Below, in pieces: positions 17,143 through 26,516 of a DNA stretch of 64,000 nucleotides; within the stretch, counting starts at the first letter, position 1, and the number at the start of each line of letters is the position of its first letter. The notes below the pieces were generated by a model. The model saw nothing but the letters and a program-made list of their open reading frames with translations, had not been told where the DNA came from and ran no database searches. Source of the DNA: VRUE01 sp963704515 (lineage in GTDB: Bacteria; Actinomycetota; Thermoleophilia; Solirubrobacterales; 70-9); NCBI GenBank assembly GCA_963704515.1, contig OY969913.1:2294001-2358000 (forward strand). The letters are read 5' to 3'. Made by a program: the position numbers and the translations under genes.

Positions 17143-18674
17143 GCGGGACTGCCCAGCCGCCGCAGCTCCTCGCGCGCAACCTGGCGGTCGTCAAAGGGGA
17201 TCTTGCGGCCTTCCTCGAACTCCTGGCCCTGCTCGTGGCCCTTGCCGGCGATCACCACCGTGTCGCCGGGCCGGGCGCGACCGAGCGCCAGGGCGATCGC
17301 CGCCCGCCGGTCGACCTCGGCCTCAACCTCGGCGCCGCCTCCCTCGGCCCCGGCGAGGACCTCGGCGAGGATCGCCTCGGGGTCCTCGGAGCGTGGGTTG
17401 TCGGAGGTGACGATCGCCAGGTCGGCGAGCTCGGCCCCGGCCCGCCCCATCTTCGGCCGCTTGTCGCGGTCGCGGTCGCCACCGGCGCCGAAGACCGCGA
17501 TCAGCCGTCCCGCCGTCAGCCGCCGCGCCGCCCGCAGCACGTTCTCCAGCGAGTCCGGCGTGTGCGCGTAATCGACCAGGACCGCGAACCCCTGCCCCTC
17601 GTCGACCGGCTCGAACCGCCCCGGCACCCGCTCCGCCCGTCCCAAAGCCTCCGCCGCAACCCCCGGCTCAACCCCCATCGCCACCCCCGCCCCAAGCGCC
17701 CCCAGCGCATTCGCAACATTGAACCCCCCCGGCAACCCCGTCCGCACCTCAACCCCGCCGCCGACGGGCCGAAATGTCAAGCCAGGCTTGACATTTCGGC
17801 CCGTCGGCCCCCGGGTCACGGTGAGGTTGGATCCCTGGGCGTCGAAGGTCGCTTGGGTGGCTACAAGGTCGGCTGGGGCGCCTTCGGCGCTGAAGGTTAG
17901 GCAGGCGAATTCGTCGGCCAGGCGGCGGCCGTAGGGGTCGTCGGCATTGGCGATCGCAGTGCGCGGTTCCATTTCGAAGAGCTTGCGCTTCGAGCGGAAG
18001 TAGCTCTCCATGTCGCCGTGGAAGTCGAGGTGGTCCTGGGTGAGGTTGGTGAAGAGCGCCAGCTCGAAGTGGATCGCGTCGCAGCGGTGCAGCTCCAGCG
18101 CGTGCGAGGAGGCCTCCATCACGCAGGCCTCGTCGCCCGCCTCCACCATCCGCCGAAACGTCCCCTGCAGATCGACCGCCTCCGGCGTGGTCCGCTCAAC
18201 CTCCTCCTCGGCACCCCCGACAACCTGCCGAACGGTCCCGAGAAGACCCGTCCGGATGCCGGCCCCCTCGAGGATCTCCCGAATCAAGAACGCCGTGGTC
18301 GTCTTCCCATTGGTCCCAGTAACCCCGACGACCCGCAACTCCGCACTCGGATCCCCAAAGAACGCCGCCGCCAGGGGCGCCATCGCCGCCCGAGCATCCG
18401 CCACAACCACCTGCGCCACCTCAACGTCCAGCTCCCGCTCAACCACAAGCGCCACAGCGCCAGCCTCCACCGCCCCCCGAGCAAACTCATGCCCATCGAC
18501 CTTCTCCCCCCGCACGCAGAAAAACAGCGCCCCCGGCCCAACTTTCCGGCTGTCATAAACCAGGGTCTCCACCTCGACAGCGCCATCCCCCACCACCCGT
18601 CCCAGGGAAGCTCCCGTCGCCCCATCTGCACGGGTCGCCGCCTCGCCCCCGGCGATCAGGTCAAGCAGCTTCAC
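17139..18674 (-). CDS. murE: UDP-MurNAc-L-Ala-D-Glu--meso-DAP ligase, with in-frame palindrome insertion
   Basis: 511 aa from GTG 18674 (KLLDLIAGGE). ATP loop VTGTNGKTTTAFLI and TTPEAVDLQ are present. TSDNPRSEDP near the C-terminus holds the DNPR motif typical of enzymes adding meso-diaminopimelate, so the wall is probably meso-DAP type. An unusual segment, PTGRNVKPGLTFRPVGGG (about residues 299-316), is encoded by a 49-bp perfect palindrome lying in frame in the central domain. Overlaps murF by four bases. Confidence 0.96.
   Translation of the reverse strand: MKLLDLIAGGEAATRADGATGASLGRVVGDGAVEVETLVYDSRKVGPGALFFCVRGEKVDGHEFARGAVEAGAVALVVERELDVEVAQVVVADARAAMAPLAAAFFGDPSAELRVVGVTGTNGKTTTAFLIREILEGAGIRTGLLGTVRQVVGGAEEEVERTTPEAVDLQGTFRRMVEAGDEACVMEASSHALELHRCDAIHFELALFTNLTQDHLDFHGDMESYFRSKRKLFEMEPRTAIANADDPYGRRLADEFACLTFSAEGAPADLVATQATFDAQGSNLTVTRGPTGRNVKPGLTFRPVGGGVEVRTGLPGGFNVANALGALGAGVAMGVEPGVAAEALGRAERVPGRFEPVDEGQGFAVLVDYAHTPDSLENVLRAARRLTAGRLIAVFGAGGDRDRDKRPKMGRAGAELADLAIVTSDNPRSEDPEAILAEVLAGAEGGGAEVEAEVDRRAAIALALGRARPGDTVVIAGKGHEQGQEFEEGRKIPFDDRQVAREELRRLGSPA
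17760..17808. repeat. Perfect 24-bp-arm palindrome inside murE
   Basis: Inverted arms 17760-17783 and 17785-17808 with a single base between them; the centre reads GTCAAGCCAGGCTTGAC. The palindrome is AT-richer at its core (GAAATGTC) than the surrounding murE sequence and encodes about 16 residues in frame. This looks like insertion of a small palindromic element tolerated at a surface loop. Confidence 0.88.
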
Positions 18675-18728
18675 GCGCCGGATTCTAGGTGGGCCATCGC
18701 ACGTCACCGGAAGCCTTGGATCCTGGAA

Positions 18729-18804
18729 GGGCGTCCGGTGCCCCTCCTCAAAACACTCAAGCGAGGCTCCTGCCGAGCGTTTTGAGGAGGGGTGCCGGAC
18801 GCCC
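18729..18804. repeat. Palindromic repeat between murE and ftsI
   Basis: 26-bp arms (18729-18754 and 18779-18804) with two mismatches; the arm contains GTCCGGTGCCCCTCC, similar to the family A arms. The loop begins ACTCAAGCG like the loop at 1563, and contains GAGGCTCCTGCC, which resembles the family A centre start. It lies in the short space between ftsI and murE. Confidence 0.83.
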
Positions 18805-18829
18805 CACCCCGCCCAAGCCCGACCCGTGC

Positions 18830-20482
18830 CTATTCAGGCGCCACGCCCAGATAAGGCAACGCGAACGCCGCGATTTTGCCGAACGCCGGCGCCGCAACCG
18901 ACGCGCCGTAGATTTCACCCTGCGGCTGGTCCACGACGACCCCCACCAGCAGCTTCGGGTCCTGGGCCGGCGCGAACCCGATGAAGGACGCCACGTACTT
19001 GCTTTCGGAGTAGGTCCCGTTTTCGGCCACCTGGGCCGTGCCGGTCTTGCCGGCAAGCGTGTAGCCGGGGACGCTGATCGCCGAGGCGGTGCCGCCGGCC
19101 TGCAGCACGCCCTCGAGCATTTCGCGAACCTGCGCGGCGACGGCGGCCGAGATCACGCGGTGGCCCTGCGGCTCGTGCACCGCTTCGCCCCCCACCTTCT
19201 CGATCAGCTGCGGCCGGCGCAGTACGCCGCCGTCGGCGATCGCCGAGTAGCCGGCCATCATCTGCATCGGCGTGACCGAAAGCCCCTGCCCCATCGGCAG
19301 GTTGCCCATCGTCGAGCCCGAGTATTCGCTCAGCGACGGCACGATGCCCTTTTCCTCGCCGGGGAACTGGACCCCGGTCGGCCGGCCGAAGCCGAAGCGG
19401 TCGATCCAGCGGCTGAAGTGGGTGGCGCCGACCTTCTCGCCGATCTCGACCGCGCCGACGTTGGAGGACTGGGCGAGGATCTGGGCGACCGTGAGGTCGA
19501 TCGGCGGTCGTTCCTCGGCGTCTTTGATCACCCGGTCGGCGACGTGCAGTTCGGACGGCAGGTAGAAGGACGTTGCCGGCGTCACCAGACCTTCTTCCAG
19601 CGCCGCGGACACCGTGAACGCCTTGAAGGTCGAGCCCGGCTCGTAGTTGAACCCGGTGGCGCGGTTCATCAGGTCTTCGGGGCTGGCGCCGGAGAGGTCG
19701 CTTGGGTCGACTGGCGGCCAGTTGGCCATCGCCAGGATCTGCGAGTTGCGCGGGTCCATGACGACCGCCGTCGCTCCCTTGGGCGCGTAGGTTTCGCCGA
19801 CTTCGGCCAGCGCCTGTTCGGCCTTCGCCTGGATAGCCGGATCGAGCGTCACCTGGACGTCTTCGCCGTCTTCGGCTTCGTGAGCGGTTTCGGTGCGGAT
19901 CGGTTCGCCGGTCGCGTCGGCGACGATCCGCCGTTCGCCGTCGGTGCCGTGCAGCACCGATTCCTCGCTCAGCTCGAGCCCGGTCCGGCCTTCGCCTTCG
20001 GACCCGACGACGCCGATCACCTGTCCCGCGAGCTTCCCCTGCGGGTACGTGCGCCGGCTGTCGGGGTCCTGGCCGATCCCGGCCAGTTCGAGCCGTGCGA
20101 CGCGCGCCGCGGTCGGCAGGTCGACCTCGTGGGCGAGCGCCACGTAGCTCGTTTCGGCGGTCACGTCGGCCAGCACCTTGTGCTCGTTGAGGCCGAGGAT
20201 CGGCGCCAGCTTCCGCGCCGCCAGGGCGGGCTTGGTGACTTCGGGCGGCACGGCGAAGATCGTCGCCGCGTCTTCGGAGGCGGCGAGCGCGTTGTCCTGC
20301 CGGTCGAGCACGCTGCCGCGCAGGCTCGGCAGCGGCACCGACTGCGTCTGCTGGTTGACCGCCTCAGAGGCGAGCTTGGAGCCCTGCACCCCCTGCAGCC
20401 AGAAGGCGCGGCCGGCGATCACGCAGAAGCAGAGGAGGAAGGCGGCGAAGAGGAGGCCGATCCTTCGCTCGATCACCCGCAT
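18830..20482 (-). CDS. ftsI: Septal penicillin-binding protein (FtsI / class B PBP)
   Basis: 550 aa. N-terminal membrane anchor (IGLLFAAFLLCFCVIAGRAFWL), a dimerisation domain with RGSVLDRQDNALA, then the transpeptidase domain: S-x-x-K in GSTFKAFT (serine near residue 282), S-x-N in QSSNVGAVE (about 337) and K-T-G in AGKTGTAQV (about 476). It cross-links septal peptidoglycan made by FtsW. No PASTA domain is seen. It follows the ftsL-like gene in the usual dcw order. Confidence 0.96.
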   Translation of the reverse strand: MRVIERRIGLLFAAFLLCFCVIAGRAFWLQGVQGSKLASEAVNQQTQSVPLPSLRGSVLDRQDNALAASEDAATIFAVPPEVTKPALAARKLAPILGLNEHKVLADVTAETSYVALAHEVDLPTAARVARLELAGIGQDPDSRRTYPQGKLAGQVIGVVGSEGEGRTGLELSEESVLHGTDGERRIVADATGEPIRTETAHEAEDGEDVQVTLDPAIQAKAEQALAEVGETYAPKGATAVVMDPRNSQILAMANWPPVDPSDLSGASPEDLMNRATGFNYEPGSTFKAFTVSAALEEGLVTPATSFYLPSELHVADRVIKDAEERPPIDLTVAQILAQSSNVGAVEIGEKVGATHFSRWIDRFGFGRPTGVQFPGEEKGIVPSLSEYSGSTMGNLPMGQGLSVTPMQMMAGYSAIADGGVLRRPQLIEKVGGEAVHEPQGHRVISAAVAAQVREMLEGVLQAGGTASAISVPGYTLAGKTGTAQVAENGTYSESKYVASFIGFAPAQDPKLLVGVVVDQPQGEIYGASVAAPAFGKIAAFALPYLGVAPE

Positions 20483-20494
20483 CGCGGCCGGCCC

Positions 20495-20991
20495 CTAATA
20501 GCCCGAGCCGGCGGCGGCGAGGCGCTGGGCGGCGACGGCGACGTCGTGGCGGCCGGCCCGCAGGTATTCGATCTGGTCGGTGGTGGCGGTCGCGAGGCCC
20601 AGTTCGGCCGCGTCGTGGCGCACCCGGGTGACGCCGGAGCGCTGCGCGTCACGACTGCGCAAGATCGAGTTCTCGCTTTCCAGGGCGGCGATGTTCTGGT
20701 CGATGCGGCCGGCGCCGGCCGAAAGGCTGAGGGTGACGACGTTGATCGCGACGATCCCGACGAGCAGCACGCCGAGCACCCCGATCCAGGCGCGGCCGCG
20801 GGTCATCCTCACCATCAGACTGGAGTCGGGCAGCTGGCGGACCGCCGTCGCGGCGCCCGCCGCGATCGGGATCAGCTGGCCGCCGGGGCGGCGTGCCGGC
20901 GCCCGGCGCGGCGGAGCCGTACGCGTAGGCGCCTTGCGACTCGGCGCCCTCGCCGGGGCCGCGGCCGCGCGGGCCGTCGCCGCCGCGGCCA

Positions 20992-20992
<1 letters not shown>
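20495..20992 (-). CDS. FtsL-like septum protein
   Basis: 165 aa. An Ala/Arg/Pro-rich cytoplasmic N-terminus (about 60 aa), one membrane segment (AWIGVLGVLLVGIVAINVVTL, here about residues 68-88), then a short extracytoplasmic coiled-coil region (RIDQNIAALESENSILRSR). Size, topology and its place between rsmH and ftsI fit FtsL, which pairs with FtsB to activate FtsWI. Sequence identity in this family is low, so the call rests mainly on context. Overlaps the rsmH stop by one base. Confidence 0.82.
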
Positions 20993-21996
<1,004 letters not shown>

Positions 21997-21997
21997 C

Positions 21998-22441
21998 TCA
22001 CTCCGCTCCCCCGCCGGCCGCCAGACCCTCGGCGATCTCTGGCGCCGAGGCGTCGAGCTCGGCCTCCTGCTTGGCCCACGCCTCCGCGTTCCAGATCTCC
22101 AGGTACTCGCCCGCGCCGATCACGACGCAGGGACCCTCGAGGCCGGCGTGCTCGATCAGCGGCCGGGGCACGCGGATGCGCCCGGCGGAGTCGAGCTTCT
22201 CGTCGAAGGAGCCGCCGTGGAAGCGGCGCCGCAGGGCGCGCGCATCGCGGCTGAAGGGGCTGTGCGGGGCGAGGAAGCGGTCCGACAGCTGCTCGAACTC
22301 CTCGGTCGTGTGCAGCCAGACGCAGGGGTCGAAGCCCTTGGAGAGAACAACCCCGTCGGAGAGGGCGGCCCGGAACCTGGAGGGAACGGTGAGGCGATCC
22401 TTGGAGTCGAGACTGTGCTCGTAGAGGCCCCGAAATGCCAC
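21998..22441 (-). CDS. mraZ: Transcriptional regulator MraZ
   Basis: 147 aa from GTG 22441, with AAAGGA about eight bases upstream as ribosome site. It begins FRGLYEHSLDSKDRLTVPS and repeats the fold at DEKLDSAGRIRVPRPL, the two SpoVT-AbrB-like halves of MraZ. MraZ binds repeated boxes upstream of its own operon and controls the dcw cluster. Matching boxes are visible at 22551-22568. The stop lies two bases before the rsmH start. Confidence 0.95.
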   Translation of the reverse strand: MAFRGLYEHSLDSKDRLTVPSRFRAALSDGVVLSKGFDPCVWLHTTEEFEQLSDRFLAPHSPFSRDARALRRRFHGGSFDEKLDSAGRIRVPRPLIEHAGLEGPCVVIGAGEYLEIWNAEAWAKQEAELDASAPEIAEGLAAGGGAE

Positions 22442-22550
22442 AGCTTCGGTTCCTTTCGTGTGCGGACCTGGAAGAGAGTTGGGACCGGAGTGATGAGGTG
22501 GGAGGAGCCTCACCACCCCGGTCCTGGGCTTCAACTCGCGGGCACAGTAA

Positions 22551-22568
22551 CCCACTTTCCCCCACTTT
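22551..22568 (-). promoter_or_regulatory. Candidate MraZ-binding boxes
   Basis: On the minus strand two direct copies of AAAGTGGG lie 10 bp apart, about one helical turn, some 110 bp upstream of mraZ. A third similar stretch, TGGGTGG, lies near 22579. MraZ proteins are known to bind spaced TGGG / AAAGTGG repeats upstream of mraZ, so this is probably the autoregulatory site of the dcw cluster. Confidence 0.75.
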
Positions 22569-22623
22569 GCAACACGACCACCCAATGCAAGGGCGGTTGC
22601 ACCACATCGAAGCGACCCCTCAA

Positions 22624-22667
22624 CGCACGAGTGCCCCGGCAGTCGCGGCTGCCGGGGCACTCGTGCG
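22624..22667. repeat. 19-bp-arm hairpin upstream of mraZ
   Basis: Perfect inverted repeat: arms 22624-22642 and 22649-22667, 6-nt loop TCGCGG, arm core GAGTGCCCCGGCAG. It lies between the membrane protein gene (stop 22695) and the mraZ promoter. It may act as terminator for that gene (no clear T tract) or be another dispersed palindrome. Confidence 0.8.
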
Positions 22668-22694
22668 AGAACTCGATTGCCCGCCGGAGCGGGC

Positions 22695-23150
22695 TCAGCT
22701 CGAAGGTGGCTGCAACTCAACCTTGCCGTTTTCCGTCCCCGGACTGCGCCAGCTTCCAGACTTGCCAGCCTTGACAACGAAGTACTCGAGCCCGGAACCG
22801 GTTGTGCGGGCGGCCGCGACTTCGTAGCCCTCATCGTCAGGGCCACTAGCAATGATCTTGGCTTTCCACCCCGCCGACATGACGACGACGCTTCCGACCT
22901 TGCTCGAGGCAATGCCGCGCGCAAGCAGATCGGCCGCGAAGATCAAACCAAGCGCAACCACCAGGGCGGCGAATATCGCCGCCGATGCCCCCGGATGGTC
23001 CATCGGGGCGTAACCGAAGACTTCCTTAAAGGACTTGTGCCAGACGGTGAGGATGGCCCCGATCGAAATCGTTGTCCCCGAGATCAGGGTCAGGTTCATA
23101 GCGGGCCACTTGATCGGGCCGCCGCTTGCGCGTTGACTGAGAGATGGCAT
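22695..23150 (-). CDS. Small membrane protein of unknown function
   Basis: 151 aa with a strong ribosome site (GGAGGAGCT) directly before ATG 23150. Two membrane segments are visible: LTLISGTTISIGAILTVW and a second at about residues 57-77 (AAIFAALVVALGLIFAADLL). A soluble C-terminal part with WKAKIIASGPDDEGYEV and YFVVKAGKSGSW follows. It lies after tadC and before the dcw cluster on the same strand. Codons are less GC-biased than in its neighbours. I do not recognise the family. Confidence 0.7.
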   Translation of the reverse strand: MPSLSQRASGGPIKWPAMNLTLISGTTISIGAILTVWHKSFKEVFGYAPMDHPGASAAIFAALVVALGLIFAADLLARGIASSKVGSVVVMSAGWKAKIIASGPDDEGYEVAAARTTGSGLEYFVVKAGKSGSWRSPGTENGKVELQPPSS

Positions 23151-23235
23151 AGCTCCTCCGGGTTAGTTTTCCCAACCCTAAGCGCGGATCGTTGCCATGG
23201 TCAAGATCTCTTTATCCAAACGTTGCCTTCACTGG

Positions 23236-23877
23236 TCATAGCCCGCTGAGCAGGACGTCGGCGTTGGCGATCAGGGCCGCGGCGATCATCAGCAGGACCG
23301 AGGGGACGAGCACCAGGGCGACGACCAGCTGGATCTTGGGAGCGGCGCGGGCGGCGCGCTCCTCGACCGCGCGGCGCTGGTCGCGGCGCAGGGCGCGGGC
23401 CTGGCGGTGCAGCTGCTCGGCCAGCGGCGAGCCATAGCGGCGCGAGCGCTCGATCGTCGCGCAGAGGGTGGCCATCTCGGCGCCCGGCACGCGCTCGCGC
23501 AGCCCCGCCAGCGCCTCGCCGAGCGGCCGGCCGCAGGAGAGCTCGGCGACCGCGACGCGCAGCTCCTCGACAAGCGGCCCCTCCCCCGCCCGGGCCAGCT
23601 CGGCGAACCCGGCTGCCGGGCCGCGGCCGGCCGCGGCGCCGACCGCGAGCAGCTCGAGCGCATCGGGAAGGGACGCGAGCAGGCGACGTCGGCGCAGCCG
23701 GGCGCGGCGCTCGCGCAGGGCGTCGGGAGCGAGGAAGCCCGCCGCCGGCAGGCCGGCGGCGACTAGCAGGCCGAGGCGCCCGGGCGCGGCCGGGGCGGCG
23801 AGCAGCGCCGCGAGGCCGCCAACCGCCGCGCAGGCCAGCTTCGGGACGAGGCGCTGGGCGCGACCGGCGTCCCTCAC
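23236..23877 (-). CDS. tadC: Tad pilus assembly membrane protein TadC
   Basis: 213 aa from GTG 23877, overlapping the tadB stop (GTGA). It has an N-terminal hydrophobic region, a T2SSF-like cytoplasmic domain (LPDALELLAVGAAAGRGP, ERSRRYGSPLAEQL) and a C-terminal membrane segment (LVVALVLVPSVLLMIAAAL). TadB and TadC form the inner-membrane platform of the Tad/Flp pilus motor. It is shorter than many TadC proteins. Last gene of the visible tad operon; no Flp pilin or TadE/F gene is in the window. Confidence 0.87.
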   Translation of the reverse strand: MRDAGRAQRLVPKLACAAVGGLAALLAAPAAPGRLGLLVAAGLPAAGFLAPDALRERRARLRRRRLLASLPDALELLAVGAAAGRGPAAGFAELARAGEGPLVEELRVAVAELSCGRPLGEALAGLRERVPGAEMATLCATIERSRRYGSPLAEQLHRQARALRRDQRRAVEERAARAAPKIQLVVALVLVPSVLLMIAAALIANADVLLSGL

Positions 23878-24731
23878 TCGACCACCCGCGAGAAGCGACG
23901 GATCGCAAAGAAGCCGGCGACCTGCAGGGCGGCGGCGAGGACGAGCAGGACCGTGGCCGCCGGGCTGCCGAGCAGCTTGCCCAGAAAGCCGGGCTGCAGC
24001 AGCTCGGCGAAGACGGCGCCGCCGCTCGGCATCGCGACGACCAGCAGGCCGGTGAAGCGCGCCTGCGCGGTCGCCGTCCGCGCCTCCTCGGCGACCCGGT
24101 CGCGCTCCGCCGCCCCCTCGGCGAAGCGCCGCAGCAAGCCGGCCAGGTCGCCCCCGGCGGTGCGCTGGCTGAGCAGCGCCGCGGCCAGCGCGTCGACCCG
24201 CTGCGAGCGCATCCGCCGCCGCCAGGCGGCGACGGTCTCGGTCGTCGGCGAGCCCAGCTCCAGCTCGGCCCCGATCCGGGCCAGCTCGACCGCCGGCGGG
24301 CCGGCCAGCGAGGCGACCGAGGCGCCGAGCGAGGCGCGCAGCGAGCGCCCCGCCCCGAGCGAGTCGGCGACGGCGAGGGCGACGTCGGGCAGCGCCCGCT
24401 CGACCGCGCGCCGGTAGCGGGCGCGGCGGCTGCGGATCGCCCAGGCGGCCAGCGCCGGGCCGGCGATCGCAAGCGGTAGGGCCAGCGCCGTGCCGCCGAG
24501 CAGCCAACCGGCGAAGACCGCGGCGAGCGCGCCCAACACCGCCAGCCGCCGCCGCTCCAGGGTCGAGGGCGCGTAGCCCTCCGCCCCGGCCCGGCGCAGC
24601 GGCTCCAGCGCCAGCCGCACCCAGGCAGCAAGCGCCGGGGTCGCCAGCACCGCCTCGCGCGCCGCGACCGCCGCCAGACCGCCGGCCGCCGCCCCGGCCA
24701 GCGCCAGCAGCGGTCCCGGGCCGCCGCTCAC
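23874..24731 (-). CDS. tadB: Tad pilus assembly membrane protein TadB
   Basis: 285 aa with an N-terminal hydrophobic pair, a T2SSF domain (SLGAGRSLRASLGASVASL, RSQRVDALAAALLSQRTAGG) and two C-terminal membrane segments. Platform protein of the Tad secretion machine, acting with TadC and the CpaF ATPase. It overlaps cpaF and tadC by four bases at each end. Confidence 0.9.
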   Translation of the reverse strand: MSGGPGPLLALAGAAAGGLAAVAAREAVLATPALAAWVRLALEPLRRAGAEGYAPSTLERRRLAVLGALAAVFAGWLLGGTALALPLAIAGPALAAWAIRSRRARYRRAVERALPDVALAVADSLGAGRSLRASLGASVASLAGPPAVELARIGAELELGSPTTETVAAWRRRMRSQRVDALAAALLSQRTAGGDLAGLLRRFAEGAAERDRVAEEARTATAQARFTGLLVVAMPSGGAVFAELLQPGFLGKLLGSPAATVLLVLAAALQVAGFFAIRRFSRVVE

Positions 24732-25855
24732 CCGAGCGCCCGCACCCCGGTCGCGCCCGCGGCCCGCACGACCTCGGCGATCTCCCCCACCCGGCGCCCG
24801 CCGTCGGCGCCGCGCTCGAGGTGGACGACGAGGTCGATGCCGCGCTGCACCTGCTCGGCGATCGCCTCATGCGGCAGTCCGAGGCCGGCCATCAGCGCCA
24901 GGGTCTCGAGCCGGGCGAGGGCGTCGGCGGGCGAGTTGGCGTGCACGGTCGAGAGCGCCCCGTCGTGGCCGGTGTTGAGCGCGGTGAGCAGGTCGAGCGC
25001 CTCCGGCCCGCGCACCTCGCCGATCACGATCCGGTCGGGCCGCATGCGCAGCGCGTTGCGCAGCAGATCGCGCACCGTCACCTCGCCCCTGCCCTCGACG
25101 CTCGCCGGCCGGCTCTCGAGGCGGACGACGTGCGGCTGCTGCAGGCGCAGCTCGGCCGCGTCCTCGATCGTCACCACCCGCTCGCCGGCGCCGATGAAGC
25201 TGGAGAGGGCGTTGAGCAGGGTGGTCTTGCCCGAGCCGGTGCCGCCGCTGACCAGGACGCTGCGGCGCCCCGCCACGGCCCCGGCAAGCAGGTCGCGTTG
25301 GGCGGCGCTCAGGGCGCCCATCTCAACCAGGTCGGCGGGGCTCGGCCGACGCGCGGCGAAGCGCCGGATCGAGAGCGCCGGCCCGTCGACCGCCAGCGGC
25401 GGGATCACCACGTTGACCCGCGAGCCGTCGGCGAGGCGCGCGTCGACCATCGGACTGAGCTCGTCGATCCGCCGGCCGAGCGGCGCCAGGATGCGCTCGA
25501 TCGCGTTGCGCAGCTCCTCCTCGTCGGCGAAACGCACGTCGGTCGCCTCGATCAGCCCGCCGCGCTCGACGTACACGCGGTCCGGCCCATTGACCATCAC
25601 CTCCTCGACCGCCGGGTCGGCGAGCAGGTCCTCGAGCGGGCCGAGCCCGACCGTGTCGCGGACGATCCGCGCCTCGACCGCGGCCCGGTCCTCACCGCTG
25701 AGCAGGGCTGCCTCGTCGGCGACCAGATTCCGCACCTCCTCGGCGAGCTCGGCCCGCGGCGCCCGGCCGGCGGCCGCCTCGCCCCGGCGGCGCTCGATCA
25801 GCCGCACCCGCAGCGAGCCGGCCAGCTCCTCGATGTGTCGCTCGCGCGCCCCCAC
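24728..25855 (-). CDS. cpaF: Tad pilus ATPase CpaF/TadA
   Basis: 375 aa secretion ATPase. Walker A is SGGTGSGKTTLLNAL (about residues 201-215), followed by RVVTIEDAAELRLQQPHVV and IGEVRGPEALDLLTALNTG with the Walker B and His box. The N-terminal part includes VEEVMVNGPDRVYVE, typical of CpaF. It powers pilus assembly or retraction. Spaced one base from cpaB and overlapping tadB. Confidence 0.96.
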   Translation of the reverse strand: MGARERHIEELAGSLRVRLIERRRGEAAAGRAPRAELAEEVRNLVADEAALLSGEDRAAVEARIVRDTVGLGPLEDLLADPAVEEVMVNGPDRVYVERGGLIEATDVRFADEEELRNAIERILAPLGRRIDELSPMVDARLADGSRVNVVIPPLAVDGPALSIRRFAARRPSPADLVEMGALSAAQRDLLAGAVAGRRSVLVSGGTGSGKTTLLNALSSFIGAGERVVTIEDAAELRLQQPHVVRLESRPASVEGRGEVTVRDLLRNALRMRPDRIVIGEVRGPEALDLLTALNTGHDGALSTVHANSPADALARLETLALMAGLGLPHEAIAEQVQRGIDLVVHLERGADGGRRVGEIAEVVRAAGATGVRALG

Positions 25856-25856
25856 C

Positions 25857-26516
25857 TCAACCCACCGGCAGCAGGGTCAGCTTGCGGGCGTAGCTTTCGG
25901 CGGCGATCAGGCGCAGCGCCTCGGCCTTGGTCAGGCCGAGGGTCGCCGCCGAGGCGCCGCCCGGGCCGGGCCCGTCGGCGCCGGGGCCGAGCGCCAGCAG
26001 CGGCACCGAGCCGGCGGCGACGTAGGTCCGTCCCGGCCCCGGGCCGCTCGGTTCGGTGCTGACCACCACGTCGACCTTTGCGCCGCGTGACGCCGCCCCG
26101 GCCGCGAGCAGCGCTTCGGCGCCCGTGACGCTGATCTGGACCGGGTGGCGAGCGGGGCCGAGCGGCGTGCCGGCTCGTTTGTGACGCGGCGGTCGCAGCT
26201 GCGCGGCGAGCAGGTAGGAGCCCGCGGGCACGGTCGCCGTCGGGGCGAGGCCGAGCGCAGCGGCGGGCGAGACCAGGGCCGCGGGCGGCACGAAGCGGGC
26301 CGGCACCCGCCGCACCTCCAGCGCCCCGTCGACCTCGGCCGGACCTAGCGTCCGTCCCGCGCGCAGGCCGCGGGCGACGACGACGACCGGGCGCAGCGGA
26401 CCGTAGCCGCGCGCGACCCGCGAGCCGTAGCCCTCGGCGATCGCCGCCGCCAGCACCGCGGCGAACAGCGCCAGGGCGAGGAAGGCGACGGCGCGCGCCC
26501 GCCGGCTCACGCCCAA
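25857..26516 (-). CDS. cpaB: Flp pilus assembly protein CpaB (SAF domain)
   Basis: 219 aa. An N-terminal membrane anchor (AVAFLALALFAAVLAAAIAEG) is followed by a SAF domain: VVVVARGLRAGRTLGPAEVDG and APTATVPAGSYLLAAQL. CpaB/RcpC proteins assemble the Tad pilus at the cell envelope. The gene overlaps the end of the histidine kinase gene by 10 bp, tying the two-component system to the pilus operon. Confidence 0.85.
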   Translation of the reverse strand: MGVSRRARAVAFLALALFAAVLAAAIAEGYGSRVARGYGPLRPVVVVARGLRAGRTLGPAEVDGALEVRRVPARFVPPAALVSPAAALGLAPTATVPAGSYLLAAQLRPPRHKRAGTPLGPARHPVQISVTGAEALLAAGAASRGAKVDVVVSTEPSGPGPGRTYVAAGSVPLLALGPGADGPGPGGASAATLGLTKAEALRLIAAESYARKLTLLPVG

